NCBI GenBank assembly: GCA_963518665.1
Contig: CAUQKR010000020.1
Coordinates: forward strand, 1 to 15,913
DNA length: 15,913 nucleotides
Reading direction: 5' to 3'
DNA from: GN02-872 sp963518665
GTDB lineage: Bacteria > Patescibacteriota > Gracilibacteria > BD1-5 > UBA6164
Positions within the stretch are counted from its first letter, which is position 1; every line of letters starts with the position of its first letter. This document shows positions 6,374 to 15,351 of the stretch, piece after piece. The notes under the pieces are model-generated. The model was not told the origin of the DNA. It did not search any database and saw only the letters and a program-made list of their open reading frames with translations. The translations under genes were made by a program, and so were the position numbers.

Positions 6374-8248
6374 TTAAAAATTTCAATCTTTCAAGATTAT
6401 ATCTTCCACTTCTTTTATAACAGTGTCATAATCTCATTTTTTATATAATCAAATCAAAACATTATATTTGTTTTGCATTTTTATATTTTTTTGTTCTATT
6501 TTATATTTATTTTCATTTTCTAAGGCTTTTTTCAAATAATTATTTATTTTTTTATCAATATATCATTCTTTTATATATCTTATTGCTTCTTGTTTTAGTT
6601 GCAAAATTTCTCATGAATAATATAAATCTCATAAAACTTTTATAATTCTTTGAGTTTCTTTTTGTCTTCTTATTTCTTCCAATTTCTTATTTATTTCTTT
6701 TCTACTCTCTCATTCTAGCTTTTTAATTTCTTCTTTTTTTAGTTTTTCTTTTTCTGCTATTTCTTTTAATAAAATATCTCATTTTTTTATTAAATCTCTT
6801 TCTTTTTCTCTTTTTAATAGTAAAATACTAGCATCATCTAAAAATTTTGTTCATCACTTAAAAGTAGTGAGTTCTTGGATTAGCATATTGTAGATATTCC
6901 TAATATTTTTTTCAGTTCTTGCTATTACTTCAAAAGATTTTTTTAGTGATTCAATTCAATAAAAATTTCAGTTTAATCATTTTGTTTCAACTATTCAATC
7001 AGAAAATATCATCAAAATATCATCATCTTCTAATGTTAACTCTTTTATTTTTACTTGATCCATATTTTTTATTATTCTGATTCAAGCAGCAAGTCATCAT
7101 AATACTTTTACTTCAACTTTTCTTTCTTTTGCTCTATAAATTAATATTGGTTCATGTCACATTCAAGCATAATTTATGTGAGCAGTTTCTTTATTTATTT
7201 CAAATAAAGCTCAAGTTACAAAGTTTCTAGATTCAAGAGTTTGTTTTAACTGGTTATTTATTTCAAAAAATATTTCAGAGATTTTTTTATCTTTCAGACT
7301 TGAAAAAACTTTATTAAAAACACTTATAATAAATCAAGCTTTTACTCAGTGACCAGTTGCATCTCATAAAAACATTAAATAATTATTTTTGTTTTCTTCT
7401 ATACCAAAAGTATCACCAGAAATTTTATCAGCTCATAGAATTTTTCAATAAAGATCAAATCAAATCATATTTTCAAAATGAAGCTCTTTTATTAAACCAG
7501 AATGAATTTTTTCTAGTTTTTTTTCAGCTAAACTTTTTTTGATTTTATTGTTTTCTTCTATCAATATACTGATTTCATCAAGCAATTTTTTTTCTCATTT
7601 TTTTTCTTGAATTTTTTTCCATTCTTTTATTTTTTCTTTTATTCTTTCAAAAAAATTTTTTGTTTTTTGAATTTCTATTTCTTTTTTCTCTTCTTTATAT
7701 TTTTCTCAAATTAAGTTCATTGCTTCAAGCTTTGCATTGACTTTTGTTCTATCTTCAAGTCTTCAAATTTTTTTATCAATAACTTTTTGAATAATTGCTT
7801 TTTGTTTTTTATAAAAATTTATAACAATAATTTTATCTTTATTTTCTTCATAAAAAGAATTTAAAAGTATCATTGCTTCATTTGTTTTTGATTGTCATAA
7901 AAGATTATTTATTTCTGTTTCTATTCATTTAAAACGTACTTGAAATCTTTCTTTTTCTATTTTTTCATTATATTTTTTTTCTAAATCATTAACTTCTTGA
8001 GAAAGTTTTTTTAGAATTTGATTTTTTTTATCAAATTCTTTTTTTTCTTTTGCTTTTTTATTTTCAGAATCTTTTGTTGAATTAAGATAATCTTCAAGAG
8101 ATTTTTTTTCTTTGAAAAGTATTTCTTGAATTCATTTTTTAGCTTTTTCAAATTCAAAAATTTCTGTATAAATTTTGATAGCTTTAATTGCAGAAGAAAA
8201 AGCTTTTACATTTGCTTCATTTACTTTTCTTTTAAAAATTCAAAACAT
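6374..8248 (-). CDS. SpoIIE-type PP2C serine/threonine phosphatase with helical flanks, in the pilus operon
   Basis: This 624-residue soluble protein has a central PP2C/SpoIIE domain (about 255-480) flanked by long coiled-coil or helical regions. Motifs in order: ISGDTFG (276-282, metal Asp279), GDATGHGVKAG (295-305, Asp296), NFVTGALFEI (343-352), YAGMGHEPIL (360-369), a GLAAGI segment, IFSDGIVETKG (414-424, Asp417) and DDASILLL (471-478). All acidic positions needed to bind two metals are kept, so it should be active. The family dephosphorylates Ser/Thr on regulators such as anti-sigma-factor antagonists. Residues 100-170 and 590-620 look like TPR-type helical hairpins. No signal peptide or membrane span is seen. 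It lies 13 bases after pilB and 12 before pilC, so it is co-transcribed with the extension motor; its substrate is unknown and no kinase or STAS partner is in the window. Many motif glycines are TGA. Confidence 0.88.
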
Positions 8249-8261
8249 TTTTTATTATTTA

Positions 8262-9497
8262 TTAAATAAGTTTTAATGCTTCTTTTACTGTTGTTTCTCA
8301 CATTAGAGCTTTAAGTAAAGCATCTTGAACTATTGTAATCATTCCATTTTGTTTAGCTACTTCTTCTATTTTACTTGCTGATTCTTTTTCTAAAATCAAA
8401 CTTTCTAAATATTCTTTTACAACTAAAACTTCATGGAATGCAAGTCTTCATCTATAACCAGTTCAATTACATTGTTCACATCATTTTCCTTCATAAAATT
8501 GTAAACTTTCTACATCCATATTAGATGAAATTGGTCATAAATATTCTTTTACTTTTTTCTTTTCTATTTCTGAAAGTTCAGCTTTTGCTCTACAGTGAGG
8601 GCAAACTCTTTTTCCAAGTCTTTGAGAAATAACCATTTTCATTGCAGAGGCTAGTAAGAAAGGTTCAATTCACATATTTATTAATCTTTGAATAGTTGCA
8701 GAAGCTGAATTCGTATGGATTGTTGATAAAACTAAGTGTCAAGTAAGAGCAGCTTCTACAGCTAGAGTTGCAGTTTCCTTGTCTCTGATTTCTCAAACCA
8801 TTATAATATCAGGATCTTGTCTAACTAGACTTCTAAGCCCAGAAGCAAATGTATAACCAATATCTGACCTAACTTGAGATTGATTTACAAAATCTATGTT
8901 ATATTCTATTGGGTCTTCTAGAGTTGAAATATTAAATTCTAAAGGATTAAAATTTTTCAAAACTCAAAAAAGTGTAGTAGATTTTCAAGAACCAGTTGGT
9001 CAAGCAACTAAAATTATTCAGTAAGTACTTTTTAATTCTTCTTTAACTTTTTCTAGATTAGCTTCATATAAACCAAGAGCCTCTAAACTAATTAAACTAT
9101 TATCTTGTTTTAAAATTCTCATTACAACTTTTTCTCCATATTTTGTAGGTAGGGTAGAAAGTCTTATATCAATGTTTATTTTTTCTTTTTCATAATAATA
9201 GCTAATTTTTCAGTCTTGAGGTTTTTTATTTTCATCGATTTTAATTTTTGATAAAACTTTCAATCTTGTAATTATTGCACTTGTAAATTCTTTATCTATT
9301 TTATCTATTATTAGAAAATCTCAGTCTTTTCTATACCTAATTAAAATAAAAAATTCTGTAGGTTCTACATGAATATCAGATGCTCAAATTTCGATAGCAT
9401 TTTTAAACATATTGTCTACATAATCAACAATATCTACTATAGATTTATTTATTTTAAGTTCATTTAAGTCTTCTGTTGGAGTTAAATATTTTGTCAT
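8262..9497 (-). CDS. pilB: Type IV pilus extension ATPase PilB
   Basis: This 411-residue GspE/PilB-family ATPase has ASDIHVEP at 39-46, Walker A GPTGSGKS at 166-173, Asp box TLEDPIEY at 192-199, Walker B DIIMVGEIRD at 230-239, His box HLVLSTIHT at 254-262, and paired cysteines CPHC (299-302) and CEQC (340-343) forming the zinc site typical of PilB and absent in PilT. It energises pilin polymerisation through PilC. It is shorter than proteobacterial PilB (about 560) because the N-terminal MshEN/GSPII_E_N region is missing and the protein starts almost at the core N2 domain. The upstream ATG at about 9537 is blocked by TAA after nine codons, so 9497 is the start. It is first in the operon. I saw no convincing -35/-10 pair in the 147 bases upstream. 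Confidence 0.94.
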
Positions 9498-9617
9498 TGT
9501 TTTATCTTTATAAATTACATTTATTAGATAATATCATTTTTTTTAAAAAAAGTCATATATTTTATAGTTTTTTTATAAAAAAATCCCTTGACAAATATTA
9601 AAAAATATTGCATAAAT

Positions 9618-9647
9618 AAAAAAACTGCTTTTTTTGCAGTTTTTTTA
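9618..9647 (-). terminator. Terminator of the KIDL-motif membrane protein gene
   Basis: AAAAAAACTGC and GCAGTTTTTTT pair around a T-run loop (A-run on the minus strand). The stem includes the end of the gene (stop at 9645-9647). The remaining 9498-9617 region before pilB shows no further gene. Confidence 0.8.
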
Positions 9648-10835
9648 TCTTAAAAATTCTTCTTTAAGTTTTTGTTTTGTTTTTTCTCTAATCGATTCTT
9701 TAAAAATTTCAAGGTTTTTCTTTTCTATAAAATTTTCTACTTCTATTCTAGTTTTGAAATTTTCTCCTTCATAAGTATAAGTTTTGTTTCAATTCCTATC
9801 CATAGAATAATTAATTTCTATTTCTTCTCAATTTACAGTTACAGTTTCTTTTCCAGATTTTATAATCAAAGTATTATCGGTAGAACCAGAATTATTTTCT
9901 ATAGTATTAGATTTATTTTCTGAATTATTTTCTACTTTTCCTGTATTTGTTTCAGTTTTTCCAGAATTTATTTCTGTTACTCAAGTTTTTATTGTTTGTT
10001 CTTGATTTTCTTTTTTTGTAAAACTTTCAAAAATACTAATCCATTTATCTTTTGAAAAATATCAAGCAAGTAAAATAATTATAAAAACTAAAAAAATCAT
10101 TAAAACTTTTATTAAGCTTCATCTTTTTTCATTTTTTACAGGAATATTTTTTCCAGTATTTTTTTCAATTTCTAGTTCTGTTTTATAATTTGAAAAAATT
10201 TCATTTTCTGATTTTTCTTCTTTTATTTCTTCTTGTTTTTCTTCTTCTTTGTTAAATTTTTCCTCAAGTTTTTCATTTTTTTCTTCCTCTTTTGGTAAAA
10301 ATTCTTCTTTTTCTTCAATTTTTTTGATATTTGTTAAATCGATTTTTATATTTGAATTACTAATTTTTTCTAAGTCTTCATCTTCTTGCCTAGAAGCTTC
10401 TTCTAGATTTTTTTCTTCTATTTGTTCTACGAAATTTTTTGCTTCAATAGAAATTTTTTCAGCAGGGAACTCAATAACATTATTTTCAGCAACTATTTCT
10501 TTTGCTTTTTCAGTCTCTTTTATTCATCAATCAAGAATTTCATCTTTCCAAGTTTGCATTTTTTCTTCTATTTCGTCATTATTTTTTATGAAAAAATCTT
10601 CATTTACTATTTCTTTTACTTTTTTTGAAACATTTTTATTTGTAATTTTTTTGTTTTTTGTTTCTTCTTCTGTTTCTTTATCATCTTTTTTGCTTTCATT
10701 TTGAAGAGAATTTAAATCTATTTTAAAGCTTTCATTTTTTTCTTCAACTTTTTCTGAAATATTTTGGTTTTCTTCAGGATTATTTTCTAAAATTACTTTG
10801 TTTAAAGCACTCAAATCTATTTTTTTATCAGACAT
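9645..10835 (-). CDS. Single-pass membrane protein with Glu-rich cytoplasmic region and three KIDL motifs
   Basis: I do not recognise the family of this 396-residue protein. It has a long, strongly charged, Glu/Lys-rich N-terminal region (1-235), a basic patch (NEKRG) and one membrane span (about 242-261). After that comes a Thr/Asn/Gly/Ser-rich linker (285-325) and a small C-terminal domain with a short strand-like part (VTVNGEEIEINYSMD) and a charged helix (360-396). Topology by the positive-inside rule puts the acidic region in the cytoplasm. Three similar short motifs stand out: KIDLSAL (5-11), KIDLNSL (38-44) and KIDLTNI (164-170). Its Lys/Glu codons give a Ser/Phe-rich antisense reading frame that is only a shadow. 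It has its own promoter and terminator but sits between pilB and the minor pilins, so a role as pilus-associated anchor or adaptor is possible, not shown. Confidence 0.75.
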
Positions 10836-10875
10836 ATTTGTAAGAATTATTTATAAATTTTTAAATTTCTAATAG

Positions 10876-10904
10876 ATTTTATCACAAATTTTTTAAAAAT
10901 GCAA
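10876..10904 (-). promoter_or_regulatory. Promoter of the KIDL-motif membrane protein gene
   Basis: On the minus strand TTGCAT (10904-10899), a 17-base spacer and TAAAAT (10881-10876), about 40 bases before the ATG. The -35 box resembles those of pilT and the tRNA pair. Confidence 0.55.
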
Positions 10905-10911
10905 AAAATTA

Positions 10912-10940
10912 AAAAGAACAAAAAAAAATTTTGTTCTTTT
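10912..10940 (-). terminator. Terminator of the minus-strand pseudopilin pair
   Basis: Arms AAAAGAACAAAA (10912-10923) and TTTTGTTCTTTT (10929-10940) pair perfectly around five A/T bases. Two bases of the upstream gene's stop codon lie in the stem. Confidence 0.8.
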
Positions 10941-11637
10941 AGTTACAATTTTCTGTTCAAGTTAAAGTGTGATAAGTCCCGGCAGAGATAAATTTCCCAG
11001 CTTTTTTTATTTCATCACAGTTTTTGTATAATTTTTTATAGTTAAAACTTGTATTTGGATTTGCTATTCATACTTTTTCTCTAATTGTTCATTTTGTAGT
11101 ATAGACTAGATTTTCAGTATCTCAGTTTTTTACAAAATTATTTCCAGCTTTTATAAGAGTTGGAAGTCAATCTTTTATAGCTTCATAATTTCCTAAAATA
11201 AAAGCTTGTTCTTTTGCCTCATCATTTGCTTCCAAAGTTGCATAAAGTTGATAATCTTCTCATTTTTTTCAATTAACTTTTGTAACAGAGTAAGTGTAAT
11301 AAATAGAAGTAATTTTTGGATCTGTAGGAATAACTTTTAGTCAACTTAATGAGCTTTGTTCTGATATAGTTCATTGATAAAAGTCACCTTTATCTTGTGG
11401 ATTATTTGAATCTTGTGGATTATTTGAATCTTGTGGATTATTTGGTGTAGGTAATTCTCAAAAATTTTTTTTGTGAATATCAAGCGCAGATGAAAGTTGA
11501 GCTAAATCTGATTGTCTTTGCATATTTCTAGCAGAAACAATATAAGAACTATAAGTTACAAATCAAATAGATGATAAAACAATGATTATTGTCATAGCAA
11601 CAACTAATTCTACTAAAGTAAAAGCTTTTTTTTGCAT
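10939..11637 (-). CDS. Minor pilin/pseudopilin with AFTLVEL N-terminus
   Basis: This 232-residue prepilin-like protein has the very short leader MQKKA, then FTLVELVVAMTIIIVLSSIGF. Glu is at mature position 5 and the -1 residue is Ala rather than Gly, which some prepilin peptidases accept. The hydrophobic helix is followed by a polar domain that includes a Pro/Asn/Gln-rich insertion made of a tandem repeat (about residues 66-83). Two cysteines near the C-terminus (KLYKNC and ENCN) could form a disulfide. It is larger than the putative major pilin and uses TGA for many glycines, so I infer a low-abundance minor pilin or tip subunit. It lies 29 bases downstream of the next pilin-like gene, in one transcript. 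The family call rests on the N-terminal motif only. Confidence 0.8.
11392..11445 (-). repeat. 18-bp tandem repeat, three copies, inside the pseudopilin gene
   Basis: Three head-to-tail copies of ATCTTGTGGATTATTTGA occupy 11392-11409, 11410-11427 and 11428-11445. The last differs only at its final base. They encode repeated N-N-P-Q-D-S units without breaking the frame. Near-perfect DNA identity points to recent slippage, so copy number may vary between strains. Confidence 0.85.
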
Positions 11638-11666
11638 AAAATTTTTTATTAGTAAATAAAATGTTT

Positions 11667-12077
11667 TTAAATTTTTTCTATAATTATTTCTGGGAAAACT
11701 TCTATAATTTCTTCTCAAACTTTATTTATTTTTCTTTTTATAGAAATATTATATTTTTCAATATCATTTCCAGTAGCATTTTTTAATGAAAAATTTTTTT
11801 GTTTTAATTTTTCATCATCAGAAAAAGAAATATTTTCTCATGTATTATATATATAAAAAGTTTTTGTATTTTTATCTAGGGTTTTCCAAGCTTCATTTGA
11901 TTTTAAAATATTTTCTACATTTAAACTCAAAATTTGTTTTTTAAAATTTTCTTCCAAAATTTTACTATTTTGATTTTGAAAATTTACCATTGAAATAATT
12001 CCTAATCAAATAATAGCAATAATGGCTATAGAAACAAGAATTCAGGACATAGTTTCAGCCTTTTTATTTTTTTTCAT
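11667..12077 (-). CDS. PilV-like minor pilin with atypical N-terminus
   Basis: This 136-residue protein has a basic start (MKKNKKA), then ETMSGILVSIAIIAIIGLGIISM, a long hydrophobic helix placed as in pilins, followed by a polar domain with no cysteines. Aligned with the pattern F-T-L-I-E-V-L-V-A-I, the residue in the position of the conserved Glu5 is Gly, encoded by TGA, and position 1 is Glu rather than Phe. It may therefore be a minor pilin specialised for initiation or the tip, or a membrane protein that only resembles one. The gene is first of the minus-strand pair. A perfect TATAAT lies on the minus strand at 12121-12116, about 39 bases before the ATG. Confidence 0.6.
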
Positions 12078-12138
12078 TTTACAAAATCAAATAAATAAAT
12101 AAAATTAACACAAATATTATATACTAATTTTTTAAAAA
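12078..12138. promoter_or_regulatory. Divergent promoter region between two minor-pilin pairs
   Basis: These 61 bases separate oppositely transcribed pilin-like genes. For the minus pair TATAAT lies at 12121-12116, with only a weak -35 reaching into the plus gene. For the plus pair TTTACA (12078-12083), 16 bases and TAAAAT (12100-12105) are plausible. The sites nearly overlap, so the two directions could be expressed or repressed together. Confidence 0.4.
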
Positions 12139-12645
12139 ATGAAAATTTTTTTTAAAAAACCAGCATTTACTTTAGTTGAACTTGTTGTTTCGATAGGAAT
12201 TTTAGTAATGATTTCAGTTTGACTTTTTATTTTTATTTCTTCTACTTATGATAATTTAGATAATGTAAAAGATTTACAACAAGATATAAAAAAAGTTTTA
12301 AATTTTGAGCAAGAAATTGTAAAAGAAAAAGACAATTGATTTTCATATGATACTACAAAAGGTTCTGTTTACTCACCTTGAAATAATTGAAAAATTTATG
12401 TTTCTTTTGTAAAAACTTGAGAAGAAAAAAAATTTTTTGTTTTTATTCAAGGTAATAAATTAAATTTTTGATATTGACTTACAAATCCTGATGCCTATTG
12501 ACTTATAAATTCTGAAATATATTTTGATCCTGCAACTGAAATAACTGTAGATAATGCTAGTTTAACGAAAATAGGAGAGAATTGAAAAGAGATTTTTTTA
12601 CTAGATTTTTCTATAAAATGAGAACAATATAATTTATATCTTTAA
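12139..12645 (+). CDS. Minor pilin/pseudopilin with AFTLVEL N-terminus
   Basis: This 168-residue prepilin-like protein has leader MKIFFKKPA, then FTLVELVVSIGILVMISVGLFIFIS: a standard class III signal with Ala at -1 and Glu at mature position 5. The helix is followed by a charged linker (about 38-65) and a strand-rich domain without cysteines. Glycines are mostly TGA, including a run in SPGNNGKIY. The layout fits GspI/GspJ/PilW-type minor pilins, but I cannot pick one. It is 16 bases upstream of the PilX-like gene and transcribed with it, mirroring the two-gene unit on the other strand. Confidence 0.8.
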
Positions 12646-12661
12646 TATTTTTAAAAAAATT

Positions 12662-13906
12662 ATGAAAGTAAATAGAAAAGCATCAATTATAGTTTATGTA
12701 ATGGTTTTACTAACTTTTGCTATAGGATTTTCTTATTTAGTTTTATCAAATTTAGAAACTATGAATAATAATATAAATTTATCAAAAATAAATAATTTTG
12801 AGAGAAAAACTTTATATGCAAATGCTATTTTAAATCTTGAAAATGATAAAAAATTAAATTCTGATGGTAACTGATTTATTGATGAAAAAAAATGTCCAAC
12901 TGTATCTATTGAAGCAGAATGATGAGGTCTAGGAGAACAAGTAGTTAATAATGCAGAAACTACATTATATTTTTGAAATCATTGAAAAGAGTGAATAAAA
13001 AAAAGATTTTATTGTAGAGTATTAGATGAAAGATTTGAATATTATTTCTTTGGTTTTGCAACAGAAAAGAATTTTTTTAATTGAGAAGATGGATTTATTT
13101 TTAATAGATTTATTCCTGGTTATGATGGGGTAGCTACATTATCATCTAGATGAAAATATTTTGAAGATCATACTTATCAAGTTAAAATTACAAAAGGTGA
13201 ACCTTTTTCTCCAGACTTAGATAATTCTTCTTGAAATGCTAGTAGTTATGTTGTTTTAGCTGCTTCTGTAAACCTTGATTCAATAAATTGACGTGATTTA
13301 ATTGATGATGATGCAAATGACGATGATTTTAAAGTAACTTCATCTCAGTGAAGTTATCCAGATGGCTATTTTGATAATGATGCTGATGCAAGAAAAAATA
13401 TTTTTTGAACGATTTTAGAGAATAAATCAAGAGTAAATATTTTTGCAAATTCTAAAGAATCAAATGATATGATTTTGGAAAATGTAAACAATGTAAACCC
13501 AACTGGATTGTTAAATAATTCAAGTCTTGATTTTAAAAAACTTCCAGAAATAGAAAATGCAAATTTTGAAATAAATTTTTTGAATAAAGAAAATTTTTCT
13601 GGAACTATAGAAATAGTAAAAATATCAAAAACCTCTTGAGAAAAGGAAACTAAAAAAATAGATTTTCAAAATAGTTCAGCTCTAATACAAAATCTTGATT
13701 TTAAAAATAATTATTATCAATTATTTTTGAATGTTGCTTCTGGATTTGAAACAAAAGATTTACTTTATAAAATTTCTGAAAACTCTTGAGCTTATATAAA
13801 TCCAATAAGAGATGATTTGGATTGAATAGAAATTTATCAAAATATTGTTTTTAATTATGCTTGAAGAGATATTTTAAAATGACAAAATTTTTCAATACCA
13901 AAATAA
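12662..13906 (+). CDS. PilX/GspK-like large minor pilin
   Basis: This 414-residue protein starts MKVNRKASIIVYVMVLLTFA: a short basic leader, Ala at the likely -1, then a hydrophobic helix with no Glu5. That resembles PilX and GspK, which lack this glutamate and cap the pilus tip. The remainder is a large extracellular region with one Cys pair (about 78 and 118) and an Asp-rich stretch (about 218-245, with LIDDDANDDDF and GYFDNDADA) that could bind calcium. The region after about 290 is strand-rich. The standard code would end it at codon 71; reading TGA as Gly gives one long frame, including a Gly-Gly-Gly written TGA-TGA-GGT. As second gene of the plus-strand pair it probably acts with its neighbour. 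PilX/GspK type is inferred from the N-terminus and size. Confidence 0.65.
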
Positions 13907-13935
13907 AAAATCTTTAAAATTTTTAAAGATTTTTT
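13905..13935 (+). terminator. Terminator of the plus-strand minor-pilin pair
   Basis: AAAAAATCTTTAAAA (13905-13919) pairs with TTTTAAAGATTTTTT (13921-13935); the stop codon runs into the stem. The T-rich end favours plus-strand termination. Confidence 0.8.
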
Positions 13936-13937
13936 TC

Positions 13938-13965
13938 TTTACAAAAAGAAAATTTTATATAAAAT
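13938..13965 (+). promoter_or_regulatory. Promoter of the corC-like gene
   Basis: TTTACA (13938-13943), 16 bases, TAAAAT (13960-13965), directly after the previous terminator; the leader would be about 31 nt. Confidence 0.5.
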
Positions 13966-14002
13966 AAAGAAACTTTTATATTTTATAAGAAACTTTTAAA
14001 AA

Positions 14003-15331
14003 ATGGATTATCCCAGTATATTTCTTTTTGTAGTTTTATTTTTACTTTCTTGATTTTTTTCTGGAAGTGAGATAGCCCTTATCAGCTTACCAAAGCATAA
14101 AATAGATTTTTTTGTAAAAAATAAAAAAGTCTGATCAAAGTCTCTAAAATCAGTTAGAGAAAATACAGATAGACTTTTGATTCTTATTTTGATTTGAAAT
14201 AATCTTGTAAATACTTATACTGCAGCTCTTGCTACACAAATAGCTATGAGTTCAGCTTCAAAGATGTGAATACCAGAAGCACAGGCAGTTGTTATTTCTA
14301 CAGCTTTGGTTACAATTTTTTTACTTTTATTTTGAGAAATTATTCCTAAAAGTATAGCTTCAAAAAATACTGCTATAATGGCACTTTTAGTTGCTCCAGT
14401 TTATAATTTTTTGATGATTGTGCTTTATCCACTTATAGTTTTTATAGAAATAATTATAAAAATATTTTCAGGTAAGAAAAAAGCTGAAACTATTACTTGA
14501 GAAGAAATACAAAGTTTTCTTGATATGTGAAGAGCAAATTGATGAATTGATGAAGATGAACATGAAAAACTTAAATCAATTTTCGAGTTTTCAGATACAA
14601 TAGTAGAGGAAATAATGACTCCAAGAGTAAAAATTGAGGCAATTCCAAATACTTTTACTATAAAACAAGCTGTTGATTTTTATTTACTTCATACTCATAC
14701 AAGAATTCCAATTTATAATTGAACAATTGATAAAATAGATTATTTTATTTCATCTCGTGATTTAATTAGAGAATTTTCAAATGGAAACTGAGATAAAAAA
14801 ATTTCTAATTTAAAAATGAGAAAAGTTTTAAAAGTTCCATTAAATCAACCAATTTCAAAGTTATTAAATATTTTTCAAAATACAAACAAAAGTTTTGCGA
14901 TAATTATGGATCAATATGGTTGAGTTGCTTGACTTGTAAGTTTGGAGGATATTGTAGAGCAAGTTTTTGGTGAAATTAGAGATGAATCTGATAAAGAGTC
15001 AGAAGAATTTTTAAAAACTGAAGATTGAAAAATTATTTGTGATAGTCTAGTTTTGATGCAAGATTTACTTGATGAGTTTGAGCTTGATTTAGAGGCAATT
15101 TGACTTGATGAAAAAGAATTTAACTGAGAAACAGTTAGTTACATTATCACAGATGTTTTAGAAAATTTTCCAACAGTTTGACAAGAAATAAAATTTGTTT
15201 TAAATTCTGAAAATAAAGAGGATTCTACAGAAGAGCTTATTTTAAAAGTTTTAGAAACAGAAGAAGCAAAAATTTGAAAAATTGAAGCTAGAATTGAAAT
15301 TTTAGAAACAGAAGAAGAAAAAAAAGATTAG
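14003..15331 (+). CDS. CorB/CorC-type DUF21-CBS membrane protein (putative Mg2+/Co2+ efflux)
   Basis: This 442-residue protein has the full HlyC/CorC/CNNM-like plan. The N-terminal DUF21 membrane domain (about 1-155) carries GFFSGSEIALISL (17-29), IGNNLVN (64-70) and LFGEIIPKSIA (109-119). Next come EEIQSFLDMG and EHEKLKSIFEFSDTIVEEIMTPR (about 186-208), a CBS pair (about 205-325) including DQYGGVAGLVSLEDIVEQVFGEI, and a C-terminal CorC_HlyC transporter-associated domain (about 340-400). It ends with a short Glu/Lys-rich coiled tail. Relatives export magnesium under control of Mg-ATP bound to the CBS pair; that role is family knowledge. Invariant glycines (SGFF, IGNN, FGEI) are TGA. The gene has its own promoter, ends in TAG and converges with the next gene 7 bases away. 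There is no evident tie to pili. Confidence 0.9.
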
Positions 15332-15351
15332 GATAATTCTAATCTTTTTTT
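15319..15351 (+). terminator. Shared bidirectional terminator between convergent genes
   Basis: AAAAAAAGATTAG (15319-15331) pairs perfectly with CTAATCTTTTTTT (15339-15351) around a 7-base loop. The stop codons of both converging genes form the top of the stem. Confidence 0.85.

Noticed and set aside
9588..9616. Plus-strand TTGACA-N17-CATAAA promoter
   Set aside because: It would fire straight into the 9618-9647 hairpin with no plus-strand gene behind it; probably chance in AT-rich DNA.
10249..10704. Plus-strand Ser/Phe-rich open frames, also 10422-10628 and 9672-9923
   Set aside because: They are antisense to the Lys/Glu-rich membrane protein gene; GAA/AAA-rich codons read backwards give Ser/Phe strings.
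11392..11445. Short CRISPR-like array
   Set aside because: The units are contiguous 18-mers without spacers and are in frame inside a coding region.
12662..12874. Many genes looking like pseudogenes broken by TGA
   Set aside because: TGA positions match conserved glycines in multiple families, so they are sense codons and not decay.
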